From Curtobacterium sp. MCBD17_013 (GTDB lineage: Bacteria > Actinomycetota > Actinomycetes > Actinomycetales > Microbacteriaceae), in NCBI RefSeq assembly GCF_003234565.1, contig NZ_QKTU01000014.1, positions 1-64,000 on the forward strand: a DNA stretch of 64,000 nucleotides. The letters run 5' to 3'. The number at the start of each line of letters is the position of its first letter. Positions within the stretch are counted from its first letter, which is position 1. The translations under genes and the position numbers were made by a program. This document shows positions 1 through 8,356 of this stretch, piece by piece. The notes under the pieces were generated by a model. The model searched no databases. It was not told the DNA's origin and saw only the letters and a program-made list of their open reading frames with translations.

Positions 1-50
1 CCGCCCACCCGCACCACCCACGCACCACCAGCACCACCGAAGGGAACCCC

Positions 51-1607
51 ATGCGCATCGGCATCGACGTCGGCGGCACGAACACGGACGCGGTCCTCAT
101 GGACGGCAGCACGGTCGCCGCGGCGGTGAAGCGCTCGACGAGCGCGGACGTCACGTCCGGCATCGTCGCCGCGCTCGCCGGCCTGCAGGAGCAGCGGGCG
201 TTCACGTCCGAGGACATCGACGGCGTGATGATCGGCACGACGCACTTCATCAACGCCCTCGTCGAGGCGCGGGGACTGGCCCCGACCGCGGCGGTCCGGC
301 TCGGGCTGCCGGCCACCGCGTCGTTGCCGCCGTTCACGGACTGGCCCGAGCACCTGGTCGGCGCGGTCGGCGCACGACCGTTCCTGGCGCACGGCGGCCA
401 CGAGTTCGACGGTCGGACGATCTCCGAGCTCGACCCGGACGAGCTCCGGCGGCACGCGGCGGCGATCGGTGCCGCCGGGATCCGGTCGGTGGCGATCTCG
501 TCGGTGTTCTCGCCGATCAACGACGAGTTCGAGCAGCGCGCGCAGGAGATCATGGCCGCCGAGCTCGGTCCGGACGTGGCGTTCTCGCTGTCGAGCGAGA
601 TCGGCCGCATCGGACTGCTCGAGCGCGAGAACGCCACGATCATCAACGCCGCCCTGCGCGAACTCGCCGAGCGCATCGTCGACGGCCTCGCCGCGTCGGT
701 GACCGGCAGCGGCATCGACGCCCCGCTGTTCCTCAGCCAGAACGACGGCACCCTGATGGACGTCGAGTACGCCCGTCGCTACCCGGTGGCGACCTTCGCG
801 TCCGGCCCGACGAACTCCATGCGCGGCGCCGCGGTGCTGTCCGGGTTCGACACGTGCGCGGTCGTCGACGTCGGTGGGACGACGAGCGACGTCGGGGTCC
901 TGACCGCGGGGTTCCCGCGCGAGGCCACGGGCGAGGTCGCGGTCGCGGGGGTCCGGACGAACTTCCGCATGCCGGACGTCCTGTCCATCGGCATCGGCGG
1001 CGGGTCCCGCATCCGCGAGGACGGCGCCCTCGTCGGCCCGGACTCGGTCGGCTACCGGCTCGCCGAGGAGGCGCTCGTGTTCGGCGGGACGACCCTGACC
1101 GCGACGGACGTCGCCGTCCGTGGCGGCCGTGGCGTGATCGGTGACGCCTCGCTCGTCGCCGGGGTGTCCGACGCCGTGGCGCAGCGCGCGCTCGGGGTGA
1201 TCGCCGCCCGCGTCGCCGACGTCGTGGAGCGGATGCGGACCTCCTCGGCGCCCCTGCCGGTCGTCGCGGTCGGTGGCGGCTCGGTGCTGCTGCCGGACGA
1301 GCTCGAGGGCCTCGGCGTGGTGCACCGGCCCGAGCACTTCTCGGTCGCGAACGCGATCGGCGCCGCGATCGCACAGGTGAGCGGCGAGATCGACAAGGTC
1401 TACGCGATCAGCGAGGGCAAGCGGGCGAGTGTCGTCGACGACGCCCGTCAGGAGGCCGTGGACCGGGCGATCGCGGCCGGCGCGGACCCGTCCACGGTCG
1501 ACATCGTCGACTTCGACGAGGTCCCGATCCCGTACCTGCCGGGCAACGCGACACGGATCCGCGCCAAGGCCGTCGGCGACCTCGCACTCGGGGCGCTCGT
1601 CCGATGA
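51..1607 (+). CDS. Hydantoinase/oxoprolinase family protein (HyuA-like)
   Basis: This 518-residue protein belongs to the ASKHA-fold hydantoinase/oxoprolinase group, ATP-dependent enzymes that open cyclic amides such as hydantoins or 5-oxoproline. The N-terminus carries the phosphate-binding loop GIDVGGTNTD (residues 4-13), and a second loop DVGGTTSD lies at about 273-280, followed by glycine-rich AVGGGS near 405. It is shorter than typical HyuA (about 650-700 residues), as expected for the subtype that travels with separate DUF917 proteins. The start is supported by GAAGGGA at 39-45. It overlaps the next gene by ATGA, so it heads or continues an operon with three DUF917 genes and a PucR regulator. 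The substrate is unknown. Confidence 0.9.
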   Translation: MRIGIDVGGTNTDAVLMDGSTVAAAVKRSTSADVTSGIVAALAGLQEQRAFTSEDIDGVMIGTTHFINALVEARGLAPTAAVRLGLPATASLPPFTDWPEHLVGAVGARPFLAHGGHEFDGRTISELDPDELRRHAAAIGAAGIRSVAISSVFSPINDEFEQRAQEIMAAELGPDVAFSLSSEIGRIGLLERENATIINAALRELAERIVDGLAASVTGSGIDAPLFLSQNDGTLMDVEYARRYPVATFASGPTNSMRGAAVLSGFDTCAVVDVGGTTSDVGVLTAGFPREATGEVAVAGVRTNFRMPDVLSIGIGGGSRIREDGALVGPDSVGYRLAEEALVFGGTTLTATDVAVRGGRGVIGDASLVAGVSDAVAQRALGVIAARVADVVERMRTSSAPLPVVAVGGGSVLLPDELEGLGVVHRPEHFSVANAIGAAIAQVSGEIDKVYAISEGKRASVVDDARQEAVDRAIAAGADPSTVDIVDFDEVPIPYLPGNATRIRAKAVGDLALGALVR

Positions 1608-2728
1608 GCGCGATCGACACCACGCCCGTCGCTCCGCTCACCGTGATCGGCGAGGACTGCTCGGCGCTCGCCCGCGGCGCCGCGATCCTCGGCACGGGCG
1701 GTGGTGGTGACCCCTACATCGGCCGCCTGCTCGCGGAGGCCGCGGTCCGGCAGCACGGGCCGGTCCCGGTGGTGCAGATCGAGGACCTGCCCGACGACGC
1801 GGTCGTGCTCGCCGTCGCGATGATCGGCGCGCCGACGGTCATGGTCGAGAAGCTGCCGTCCGCCACGCAGTTCGCCGAGGCGGTGCGCAGCCTCGCCGCC
1901 TACCGCGGCGTGACGCCCACGCACCTGGCCTGCATCGAGGTCGGCGGGGTGAACTCGACGACGCCGATCGTCGCCGCCGCGGAGCTCGGTCTCCCCCTCG
2001 TCGACGGCGACGGCATGGGTCGTGCGTTCCCCGAGGTCCAGATGGTCCTGCCGACGCTGTCGGGCATCAGCGCGACGCCGATGTCCCTGTCCGACGAGAA
2101 GGGCAACACCGCGGTGTTCGACACGATCGACAACCGCTGGGCGGAACGGCTGGCCCGCACCGCCACGGTCGAGATGGGCTGCTCGGCGATCACGTCGCAG
2201 TACGCGATGTCCGGCGCGGAGATGAAGGAGTCGTACGTCCGCGGCAGCCTGTCGCTGTGCGTCCGGCTCGGCGAGGCCCTCGTCGACGCGCGTGCCGCGA
2301 ACGAGGACCCGGTCGCCGCGGTCGCCGACGTCCTCGGCGGCCAGGTCGTGTTCGCCGGCAAGGTCACCGACGTCGAGCGGAAGACCGTCACCGGGTTCGC
2401 GCGCGGCACGGCCCACATCGCCGGGATGGCCGACGACACCGGACGGGAGGCCGTGCTCCGGTTCCAGAACGAGCACCTGTTCGTCGAGGTGGACGGCCGC
2501 GCTCGCGCCACGACACCGGACCTCGTCATCACGCTCGACGCCGAGACGGGGGAGCCGATCACGACCGAGGGGCTCCGCTTCGGCGCCCGGGTCCGCATCG
2601 TCACCGCGCCGGCGGACCCCCGATGGCACAGCCCCGCAGCGCTCGAACTCGCCGGTCCGCGGTACTTCGGGTACGACCTCGACGCGGTGCGCTTCGACGG
2701 CACGACGAGCCCGGGGGTGCGCGCGTGA
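1604..2728 (+). CDS. DUF917 family protein, copy 1
   Basis: This 374-residue protein is a DUF917 member; the family is found with or fused to hydantoinase/oxoprolinase proteins. It shows the glycine-rich motif GTGGGGDP (residues 30-37), the segment VDGDGMGRAFPEVQM (about 133-147) and a C-terminal half with VFQNE/RFQNE-like and LDAETGEPITTE elements. The ATG overlaps the hydantoinase stop (ATGA), and its own stop overlaps the next start (GTGA), so translation is probably coupled. It likely acts with the upstream protein on the same cyclic-amide substrate; this is inferred from co-occurrence only. Confidence 0.88.
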   Translation: MSAIDTTPVAPLTVIGEDCSALARGAAILGTGGGGDPYIGRLLAEAAVRQHGPVPVVQIEDLPDDAVVLAVAMIGAPTVMVEKLPSATQFAEAVRSLAAYRGVTPTHLACIEVGGVNSTTPIVAAAELGLPLVDGDGMGRAFPEVQMVLPTLSGISATPMSLSDEKGNTAVFDTIDNRWAERLARTATVEMGCSAITSQYAMSGAEMKESYVRGSLSLCVRLGEALVDARAANEDPVAAVADVLGGQVVFAGKVTDVERKTVTGFARGTAHIAGMADDTGREAVLRFQNEHLFVEVDGRARATTPDLVITLDAETGEPITTEGLRFGARVRIVTAPADPRWHSPAALELAGPRYFGYDLDAVRFDGTTSPGVRA

Positions 2729-3927
2729 GCTGGCTGCTCGGCATCGAGGACCTCCCCGACCTCGCCCGCGGCGCCGCGCTCCTCGGCACGGGCGGCGGCG
2801 GGGACCCGACCATCGGGATGCTGCTCGTCCGCGCCGCGATGCAGGAGCACGGCCCGGTCACGATCCTCGACCCGGACGAGCTCGACGACGACGCGTTCGT
2901 GATCCCCACCGCGCAGATGGGCGCCCCGACGGTCGTGCTCGAACGGATCCCGGCCGGCCCGGAGCCCCTCGGCGCCCTGCGGCGACTCGAGGCGCACCTG
3001 GGACGCACCGCGACCGCCACGATGCCCATCGAGTGCGGGGGCATCAACTCGATGATCCCCCTCCTCGTCGGCGCGACCGGGGGCCTCCCGGTCGTCGACG
3101 CCGACGGCATGGGGCGCGCGTTCCCCGAGCTCCAGATGGAGACGTTCTCGGTGTACGGCGTGCCCGGATCGCCGCTCGCGATCAGCGACGAGCGCGGCCA
3201 CGGTGTCGTGATCGAGACCGGGCACGACAACCGGCAGATGGAGTGGCTCGCGCGCGGCGTCACGATCCGGCTCGGCGGCGTCGCCTACATCGCCGAGTAC
3301 GCCATGACCGGCAGGCAGGTGCGCGACACCGCGGTCCCGCGGACCCTGTCGCTCGCGCTCGCCGTCGGCCGCGCCGTCCGGCACGCACGGGAGGCCCACC
3401 GCGACCCCGTCGCGGAACTCGCCGCCGCGTTCTCCCGCACCATCTACACGCACCTGCGCGAGCTGCACGAGGGCAAGGTCGTCGACGTCGAGCGGCGCAC
3501 GGTCGAGGGGTTCGCGCGTGGACGGGCGACGATCAGCGGCGCGGCCGGCGACGTCGAGATCGTGTTCCAGAACGAGAACCTCGTCGCCCGTCGCGGTGAC
3601 GAGCTCCTCGCCGTCGTCCCCGATCTCATCTGCGTGCTCGACGCCGAGACCGCGGAACCGATCACCACCGAACGGCTCCGGTACGGGCAGCGGGTCCGCG
3701 TCGTCGGCGTGTCGACGCCCGCGCTCATGCGCACGCCCGAGGCGCTCGCCGTGTTCGGGCCGGCCTGCTTCGGGCTCGACGACGCGTTCACGCCCGTCGA
3801 GGTGCTCCATCCACAGGGGGCCGTCGGGGACGTGCGTCCACCGATGTGCTCGGCGGCGGGGGCGGACGCGGTGCCCGATGGGAGCATGGAGCCATGGACG
3901 GAGGCGACGGGCACGGTCAGCGCGTGA
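2725..3927 (+). CDS. DUF917 family protein, copy 2
   Basis: A 400-residue paralogue of the preceding gene, starting at the GTG that overlaps its stop codon. It keeps GTGGGGDP near residue 25 and VDADGMGRAFPELQM near 124-138, and its C-terminal element LDAETAEPITTERL closely matches copy 1. It carries about 45 extra C-terminal residues compared with copy 1. The similarity points to tandem duplication within the operon followed by divergence. The protein may form a hetero-oligomer with copy 1 or 3, which is inference. Confidence 0.87.
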   Translation: MSWLLGIEDLPDLARGAALLGTGGGGDPTIGMLLVRAAMQEHGPVTILDPDELDDDAFVIPTAQMGAPTVVLERIPAGPEPLGALRRLEAHLGRTATATMPIECGGINSMIPLLVGATGGLPVVDADGMGRAFPELQMETFSVYGVPGSPLAISDERGHGVVIETGHDNRQMEWLARGVTIRLGGVAYIAEYAMTGRQVRDTAVPRTLSLALAVGRAVRHAREAHRDPVAELAAAFSRTIYTHLRELHEGKVVDVERRTVEGFARGRATISGAAGDVEIVFQNENLVARRGDELLAVVPDLICVLDAETAEPITTERLRYGQRVRVVGVSTPALMRTPEALAVFGPACFGLDDAFTPVEVLHPQGAVGDVRPPMCSAAGADAVPDGSMEPWTEATGTVSA

Positions 3928-4982
3928 CGCGCCTCCAGGCCGGCGACGTGCCCGCGTTCGGGCGTGGTGCCGCCCTGCTCGGCTGCGGTGGCGGCGGTCG
4001 CGTCGACCACACCGTCAGCGCCATCCGGCGCGTCGGCCCCGGCTTCGGGGTCCCCGTGTTGTCGCTGGACGACCCCCGACTCGAACGGGTCGCGGCGGTG
4101 GGCCTCGTCGGCTCGACGACCGTGCTCGAGGAGAAGATGCCGAGCGGCCGCGAGCTCCCGGACGCGCTCGCCGCCGTCGAACGCTGGACGGGCGACCGTG
4201 CCGACGCGGTCCTCCCGGCCCAGATCGGCGGCGTGACCGGGCCGGCGGCCGCGCTCACCGCGCACCTGGTGGGGCGGCCGCTCGTCGACGCCGACCTCGT
4301 CGGCCGGGCGACCCCCCGCCTCGACCAGCTCACGTTGTTCGCCGCCGGAGCACTGCCGGTCACCGCGGCCGCAGCCACGAGCAGCGGCCTCCGGATCGTC
4401 GTCGACGCGCCGAGTCCCGGCGACCTCGAGACCGTCTGGCGTGAGGCCGTGTCCCACAGCGGTGGCTGGGCCGCGTTCGCGATCGGGCCGGTGCCCATCG
4501 CCGCGCTGCGTGCACGAGCCGTTGCGGGGAGCGTCACGCGTGCCCTGCGGACGGGGCGGGCGCTCGCCGCTGTCGCGGACCCCGAGGCCCTGGCGCGGGC
4601 GGTCGGCGGGCGGGTCGTCGCCCTCGGCCGCGTCGTCGACGTCGACCGCGCGGGTGACGCCATGGCGTTCGTGCACAGCACCACCGCGATCGTGGACACC
4701 CGCACGGGTGCGGTCGCCCGGATCGAGGCCGGGAGCGAGTACGTGCACTGCCTGGTCGACGGCGAGCCCGTCGCGAGCACCCCGAGCCTCATCGTCGTGG
4801 TCGACGCCCGGTCGCTCGACCCCGTCGCGGCGGATCGCATCCGCACCGGGGACGAACTCGCGGTGCTCGTCCTGCCCGGCGCCGACTGGTGGTGGGCCGA
4901 TCCCGTGCGACTCGGCCGCGTCGCGCCCCGGGCCTACGGGGTGGACGCCGACGTCGTGCCCGAACCGGTGGGCGTGCGGTGA
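3894..4982 (+). CDS. DUF917 family protein, diverged copy 3
   Basis: A third DUF917 paralogue of 362 residues. The ATG at 3894 has GGGAG at 3880-3884 with good spacing and overlaps the end of copy 2 by 34 bases. A GTG at 3924, giving the four-base overlap typical of this operon, is a real alternative start. The glycine motif is altered to GCGGGGRV, and the VD-DGMGRAFPE segment has become VDADLVGRATPR, so residues constant in copies 1 and 2 are lost. It may be a non-catalytic partner or have a different ligand. The downstream regulator gene overlaps its stop (GTGA). Confidence 0.84.
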   Translation: MDGGDGHGQRVTRLQAGDVPAFGRGAALLGCGGGGRVDHTVSAIRRVGPGFGVPVLSLDDPRLERVAAVGLVGSTTVLEEKMPSGRELPDALAAVERWTGDRADAVLPAQIGGVTGPAAALTAHLVGRPLVDADLVGRATPRLDQLTLFAAGALPVTAAAATSSGLRIVVDAPSPGDLETVWREAVSHSGGWAAFAIGPVPIAALRARAVAGSVTRALRTGRALAAVADPEALARAVGGRVVALGRVVDVDRAGDAMAFVHSTTAIVDTRTGAVARIEAGSEYVHCLVDGEPVASTPSLIVVVDARSLDPVAADRIRTGDELAVLVLPGADWWWADPVRLGRVAPRAYGVDADVVPEPVGVR

Positions 4983-6538
4983 TCCCGCTCCGCGAACTGC
5001 TGGCGATGCTGTCGACCGCCACGTCCGAGGTCCGGCTCCTCGCGGGGCCGGACGACCCCGGTGTCGCGCGGGTGCTCGGACTCGTCGGAGCGGTGGACGT
5101 CGTCGGTCGCGAGCTCTCCGGCACGGCTGGCGGTGACGGGTGCGCCGTGGTGCTCCTGACACCGGTCGCCCGGTTCGACGCGCGGTTCGACGTCCTCCTG
5201 CGGCGCGCCGCAGGCGTCGGGGTCCGCACGCTCGTCGTCCGGCCGGACCCCGCCGCCGTCCCGGACTCCGCCCCGATGCCCGGCCCGGGGACCCGTGCGC
5301 TCGCCGACCGCCTCGGTGTGGCCGTGCTCGCCACGGACGACGCGTGGTCCACCTCCGTCCGCCTGCACGAACTCGTCGGCACGGGAGAGGCCCCGGCAGC
5401 CCGTGCCGCGGTGGCCGTCGCGCGGATCGGGCTCGAGGCCGGACCCGACCTCGACGACCTGTTCCGGCAGCTCGACCGCCAGCTCGGCGCACCCGTGCGC
5501 TTCCTCGACGCCGCCGGCCGGCCGCTCCGCGGACCCGGGATCGGCGCCGGGGCCGTGCGGATGCTCGCCCGCGCCGCCGGCGGCAGCGACCCCATCACGG
5601 TCACGGACGGCGACGAGACCCTCGTGCTCGTCCCCGTCGGGACGGGCATCGGCGCGCGGGCATGGCTCGGCGTCGGGCTCACCGCGCCGGTCCGAGCCGA
5701 GCGCACCACGATGGCCGCGGCGCTCCGGGTGGCCGCGGTCGCCGTCGGACACCGGCTCGTGCTCACCCGGCTCGACGACGAACGCGACGCCCGCTACCGC
5801 ACCGCGATGCTCGACGAGCTCCGCGCGGCGGACGGCAGCCCGGAGCCGGGCCTCGTGCAGCGGACGCTCGCGGCGGGGTGGCAGCTCGACGCCTGGCACG
5901 TCGGCATCCGTGTGGTCACCCGGCACCCCGTCGACCAGGTCGCCCTCCGCGGCGAGGTCGAGGTCGCCATGGCGGCCGCCGGGCTCGAGGTCGACGTCGT
6001 CGAACAAGGTGATGGATGGGCGCTCTGGACGTCGGACCTCGACGAGCCGGACCACCTGCGGATCGGTGCCGTCGCCACCGCCGTCCGCCGTGCGCAGGCG
6101 GCGCTCCGCCCCGGGCTCGACACCGCCGTCGGCGTCGGTAGCGTGCAAGCGGGGCTCGTCGGGCTCGTCCGGACCCTCGGCGAGGCGACCGACGCCGCCC
6201 GGCTCGCCGGTGGCCGGCCGGAGTCGGGGCACTTCGTCCACGTGGACCGACTCGGCCTCGCGCAGCTCCTGCTCGCGTGGACGGAGACCGACACGTTCCT
6301 CCCGGCCGCGGAGCAGTTGCTGGCACCGCTCGAGCGCGGCGGCGGCGCACTCCGGGTCACCCTCGCCGCCTACCTCGACGCGGAGTCGTCGCTCGCCGAG
6401 ACCGCCGCCGTGCTCGGCGTGCACCGCAACACCGTCGCCGACCGCATCGCACGCGTCGAGCGGCTGCTGGCGGTCGACCTCGCCGATCCCGAGACCCGGC
6501 TGGCGCTGCACCTGGCGACCCGCGTTCGGCGGGAGTGA
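4979..6538 (+). CDS. PucR-family transcriptional regulator
   Basis: This 519-residue protein has the PucR/CdaR layout: an N-terminal PucR-like domain (about 1-140, LRELLAML start), a central GGDEF-like/CdaR segment, and a C-terminal helix-turn-helix with AAVLGVHRNTVADRIARVERLL (about 475-500). PucR-type proteins regulate nitrogen, purine and amide catabolism genes. The GTG start overlaps the stop of DUF917 copy 3, so the regulator is the last cistron of the hydantoinase operon and probably controls it in response to the pathway substrate. Effector and operator cannot be read from the sequence. Confidence 0.88.
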   Translation: MIPLRELLAMLSTATSEVRLLAGPDDPGVARVLGLVGAVDVVGRELSGTAGGDGCAVVLLTPVARFDARFDVLLRRAAGVGVRTLVVRPDPAAVPDSAPMPGPGTRALADRLGVAVLATDDAWSTSVRLHELVGTGEAPAARAAVAVARIGLEAGPDLDDLFRQLDRQLGAPVRFLDAAGRPLRGPGIGAGAVRMLARAAGGSDPITVTDGDETLVLVPVGTGIGARAWLGVGLTAPVRAERTTMAAALRVAAVAVGHRLVLTRLDDERDARYRTAMLDELRAADGSPEPGLVQRTLAAGWQLDAWHVGIRVVTRHPVDQVALRGEVEVAMAAAGLEVDVVEQGDGWALWTSDLDEPDHLRIGAVATAVRRAQAALRPGLDTAVGVGSVQAGLVGLVRTLGEATDAARLAGGRPESGHFVHVDRLGLAQLLLAWTETDTFLPAAEQLLAPLERGGGALRVTLAAYLDAESSLAETAAVLGVHRNTVADRIARVERLLAVDLADPETRLALHLATRVRRE

Positions 6539-6539
6539 C

Positions 6540-6679
6540 CGCCGGGGGCCCAGGACGCGCGGCTGCTGGTGCTCCTCCACGTGCAGCGGTCGATGCACGC
6601 GCTGGTGGGAGACGCCGAGGACGACGCTGACGTCGCGGATGGTCATCCCGTCGGGCGTGCCGCGTAGCGTGATCTCCAT
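6540..6679 (-). pseudogene. Possible remnant of a small helix-turn-helix protein
   Basis: On the minus strand of the gap between the PucR gene and the next hydrolase, an ATG at 6679 opens a reading frame whose first 35 residues look like a genuine helix-turn-helix: MTIRDVSVVLGVSHQRVHR, with the GVSHQRV signature of HicB-like or Xre-like antitoxin C-termini. The frame then runs without a stop antisense into the PucR gene, where the translation no longer resembles a protein. I read it as the decayed 5' part of a small regulator. It could also be a chance frame, since open frames are common at this GC content. Confidence 0.3.
6665..6670 (+). promoter_or_regulatory. -10 box for the 6678 hydrolase
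   Basis: TAGCGT ends 7 bases before the ATG at 6678 and no ribosome binding site lies between, so the transcript is probably leaderless. Confidence 0.5.
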
Positions 6680-7451
6680 GCGCCCACTCGTCGAGACCGT
6701 CGACGTCGAAGGGTGTGTCCTCCGGCTCCGCACCCTGGCCCCCGCCGGCCGTGCTCGGGACACCCTGGCGCCGACGATCGTCCTGGTGCACGGGATCGGC
6801 ATGTCGCACCGGTCGTTCAAGCGCGTGCAGCGGGTGCTCTCGCGCTCGTACCGGACGATCGCGGTCGACCTGCCCGGCTTCGCCGACTCCCCGTCTCCCG
6901 ATCGCCGACTCGAGATCGAGGACCTCGCCCGACTCGTCATCACCGCGCTCCGTGCCTGCGACGTCGAGCAGTGTCTGGCGATCGGGCAGTCGATGGGCAC
7001 GCAGGTCGTCGTCGGGATGGCACTCCAGGACCCGGGCTTCGTGACGTCGGTGGGGCTCATCGGTCCGGTGATCGACGACCGGCGGCGGACGCTCCTGCAG
7101 CAGGCGTTCTCGCTCGCGGTCGACGGCATCCGCGAGCGGCCGGCGATGAACGCGACGCTCCTCACCGACTACCTCCGGAGCATGCCGACGTACCTGCGGG
7201 AGCTCCGGGTGATGATGCGGTACCCGACGCTGCGGTCGGTCGCTGCGCTCGAGGTCCCCGTGCTCGTGATGCGCGGCACCGAGGACCCGGTCGCCCGCCG
7301 CGGCTGGGCCGCCCGTGTCGCCGGGGTCGCACGAGAAGCCGCGTTCATCGAGCTGCCCGGACCGCACCACGTGCAGGACGCCCACCCCGGTGCCGTCGCC
7401 GCGATCGTCGACGAGTTCATCCGCGTCCAGACCGTGGGGCAGCTCCGGTGA
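6678..7451 (+). CDS. Alpha/beta-fold hydrolase
   Basis: A 257-residue cytosolic hydrolase of the alpha/beta fold. It shows the oxyanion-loop motif LVHGIGMSH (about 35-43), the nucleophile elbow GQSMGTQ (serine near residue 103), an acidic residue in VMRGTEDPV and a C-terminal histidine in GPHHVQD, which together make a complete Ser-Asp-His triad. The substrate is not predictable and could be an ester or an epoxide-like bond. The stop overlaps the next gene by GTGA, so the two hydrolases are co-expressed. Confidence 0.85.
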   Translation: MRPLVETVDVEGCVLRLRTLAPAGRARDTLAPTIVLVHGIGMSHRSFKRVQRVLSRSYRTIAVDLPGFADSPSPDRRLEIEDLARLVITALRACDVEQCLAIGQSMGTQVVVGMALQDPGFVTSVGLIGPVIDDRRRTLLQQAFSLAVDGIRERPAMNATLLTDYLRSMPTYLRELRVMMRYPTLRSVAALEVPVLVMRGTEDPVARRGWAARVAGVAREAAFIELPGPHHVQDAHPGAVAAIVDEFIRVQTVGQLR

Positions 7452-8200
7452 CGGGCGCGACCGGGTGGCGGGACCGGGAGGCGCGGAGCACGCCCGACCC
7501 ACCTCCCCGCCTGGCCGTGCACCTGCGCAACGCGCGATGGTTCCTCCTCGACTGGTGGTACGCGGCGGTGTGGCAGCTGCGGAGCCTCGGGCCGACGACG
7601 GCCGACGACTACCGGAGCGGTGACCGCCAGCCGATCGTCGTGGTGCCGGGCGTGTACGAGACGTGGCACTTCATGCGGCCCCTCATGGACGCACTGCACG
7701 ATCACGGGCACCCGGTGTTCGTCGTGACGGCGTTGCGGCACAACCGGCAGTCGGTGCGCGCCGGTGCCCGACTCGTGATGGACCAGATCCGCGCCGAGGA
7801 CCTCCACGACGTGCTCCTCGTCACCCACAGCAAGGGCGGACTGATCGGCAAGTACGCGATGACCCTGCTGGACGGCGGTGGTCGCGTCGACCGGATGGTC
7901 GCCGTGTCGGCCCCGTTCGGCGGCTCGTCGTACGCACGGTTCGCGCCGAACACGACGCTCCGGGCGTTCTCGGTGCACGACCCGACCCTGGCCGCGCTCC
8001 TCGCGGACGTGCACGCGAACGGCCGGATCACCTCGGTCTACGGCGTCTTCGACACGATGATCCCCGAGGGCAGCGCCCTCGTCGGGGCGAAGAACGAGCG
8101 CTTGCCCGTCGGCGGGCACTTCCGGATCCTCAGTGATCCGCGCACCTACCGGGCCGTGCTCGACGCGGTCGACCCGGCGGTGTCCTCGGAGCCGCAGTGA
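7448..8200 (+). CDS. Alpha/beta hydrolase, lipase-like
   Basis: A 250-residue protein translated from a GTG that overlaps the preceding hydrolase stop. It has a strand/oxyanion segment VVVPGVYETWHFM and a nucleophile elbow THSKGGLIGK (Ser near residue 125), the TH-S-K-G-G form seen in PGAP1-like and triacylglycerol-lipase-like hydrolases. A later GVFDTMIP segment may carry the acid and PVGGHFRI the histidine. An aromatic-rich stretch near residues 31-45 (RWFLLDWWYAAVW) could touch the membrane. It probably hydrolyses a lipid or ester; partnership with the upstream hydrolase is implied only by the overlap. Confidence 0.8.
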   Translation: MTGATGWRDREARSTPDPPPRLAVHLRNARWFLLDWWYAAVWQLRSLGPTTADDYRSGDRQPIVVVPGVYETWHFMRPLMDALHDHGHPVFVVTALRHNRQSVRAGARLVMDQIRAEDLHDVLLVTHSKGGLIGKYAMTLLDGGGRVDRMVAVSAPFGGSSYARFAPNTTLRAFSVHDPTLAALLADVHANGRITSVYGVFDTMIPEGSALVGAKNERLPVGGHFRILSDPRTYRAVLDAVDPAVSSEPQ

Positions 8201-8283
8201 CCTGGCCGCAGGTGCTCCCGATCGGCGATCGGTCCTCGCGATGACGGCGCGGTGACCGGCCGATCATCCGCAGAGCGCGGGCA

Positions 8284-8331
8284 GTACGGAGTCTGGCCGA
8301 ACAGTGCGCGTACGGAATTGCCGAACCCTGC
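8284..8331 (+). promoter_or_regulatory. Direct repeat upstream of the AraC-type gene
   Basis: Two similar units, at 8284-8307 and 8310-8331, each begin GTACGGA and continue with TGGCCGAAC or TTGCCGAAC and a final TGC. They are 26 bases apart, in the same orientation, and end 25 bases before the araC-type start. Tandem half-sites in direct orientation are typical AraC-family binding sites, so autoregulation is likely. Confidence 0.45.
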
Positions 8332-8356
8332 ACAGCACCGTGATGATGAGCGGACG

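Noticed and set aside
1448-3810. Long minus-strand open frames antisense to the DUF917 genes
   Set aside because: They are mirror frames produced by the high GC content: the proteins are full of Arg, Gly and His-rich low-complexity runs and match no domain, while the plus strand has coherent families.
4934-7165. 743-residue minus-strand frame across PucR and the hydrolase
   Set aside because: It is antisense to two convincing genes. Only its short part in the intergenic gap looks protein-like, and that is reported as a possible remnant.
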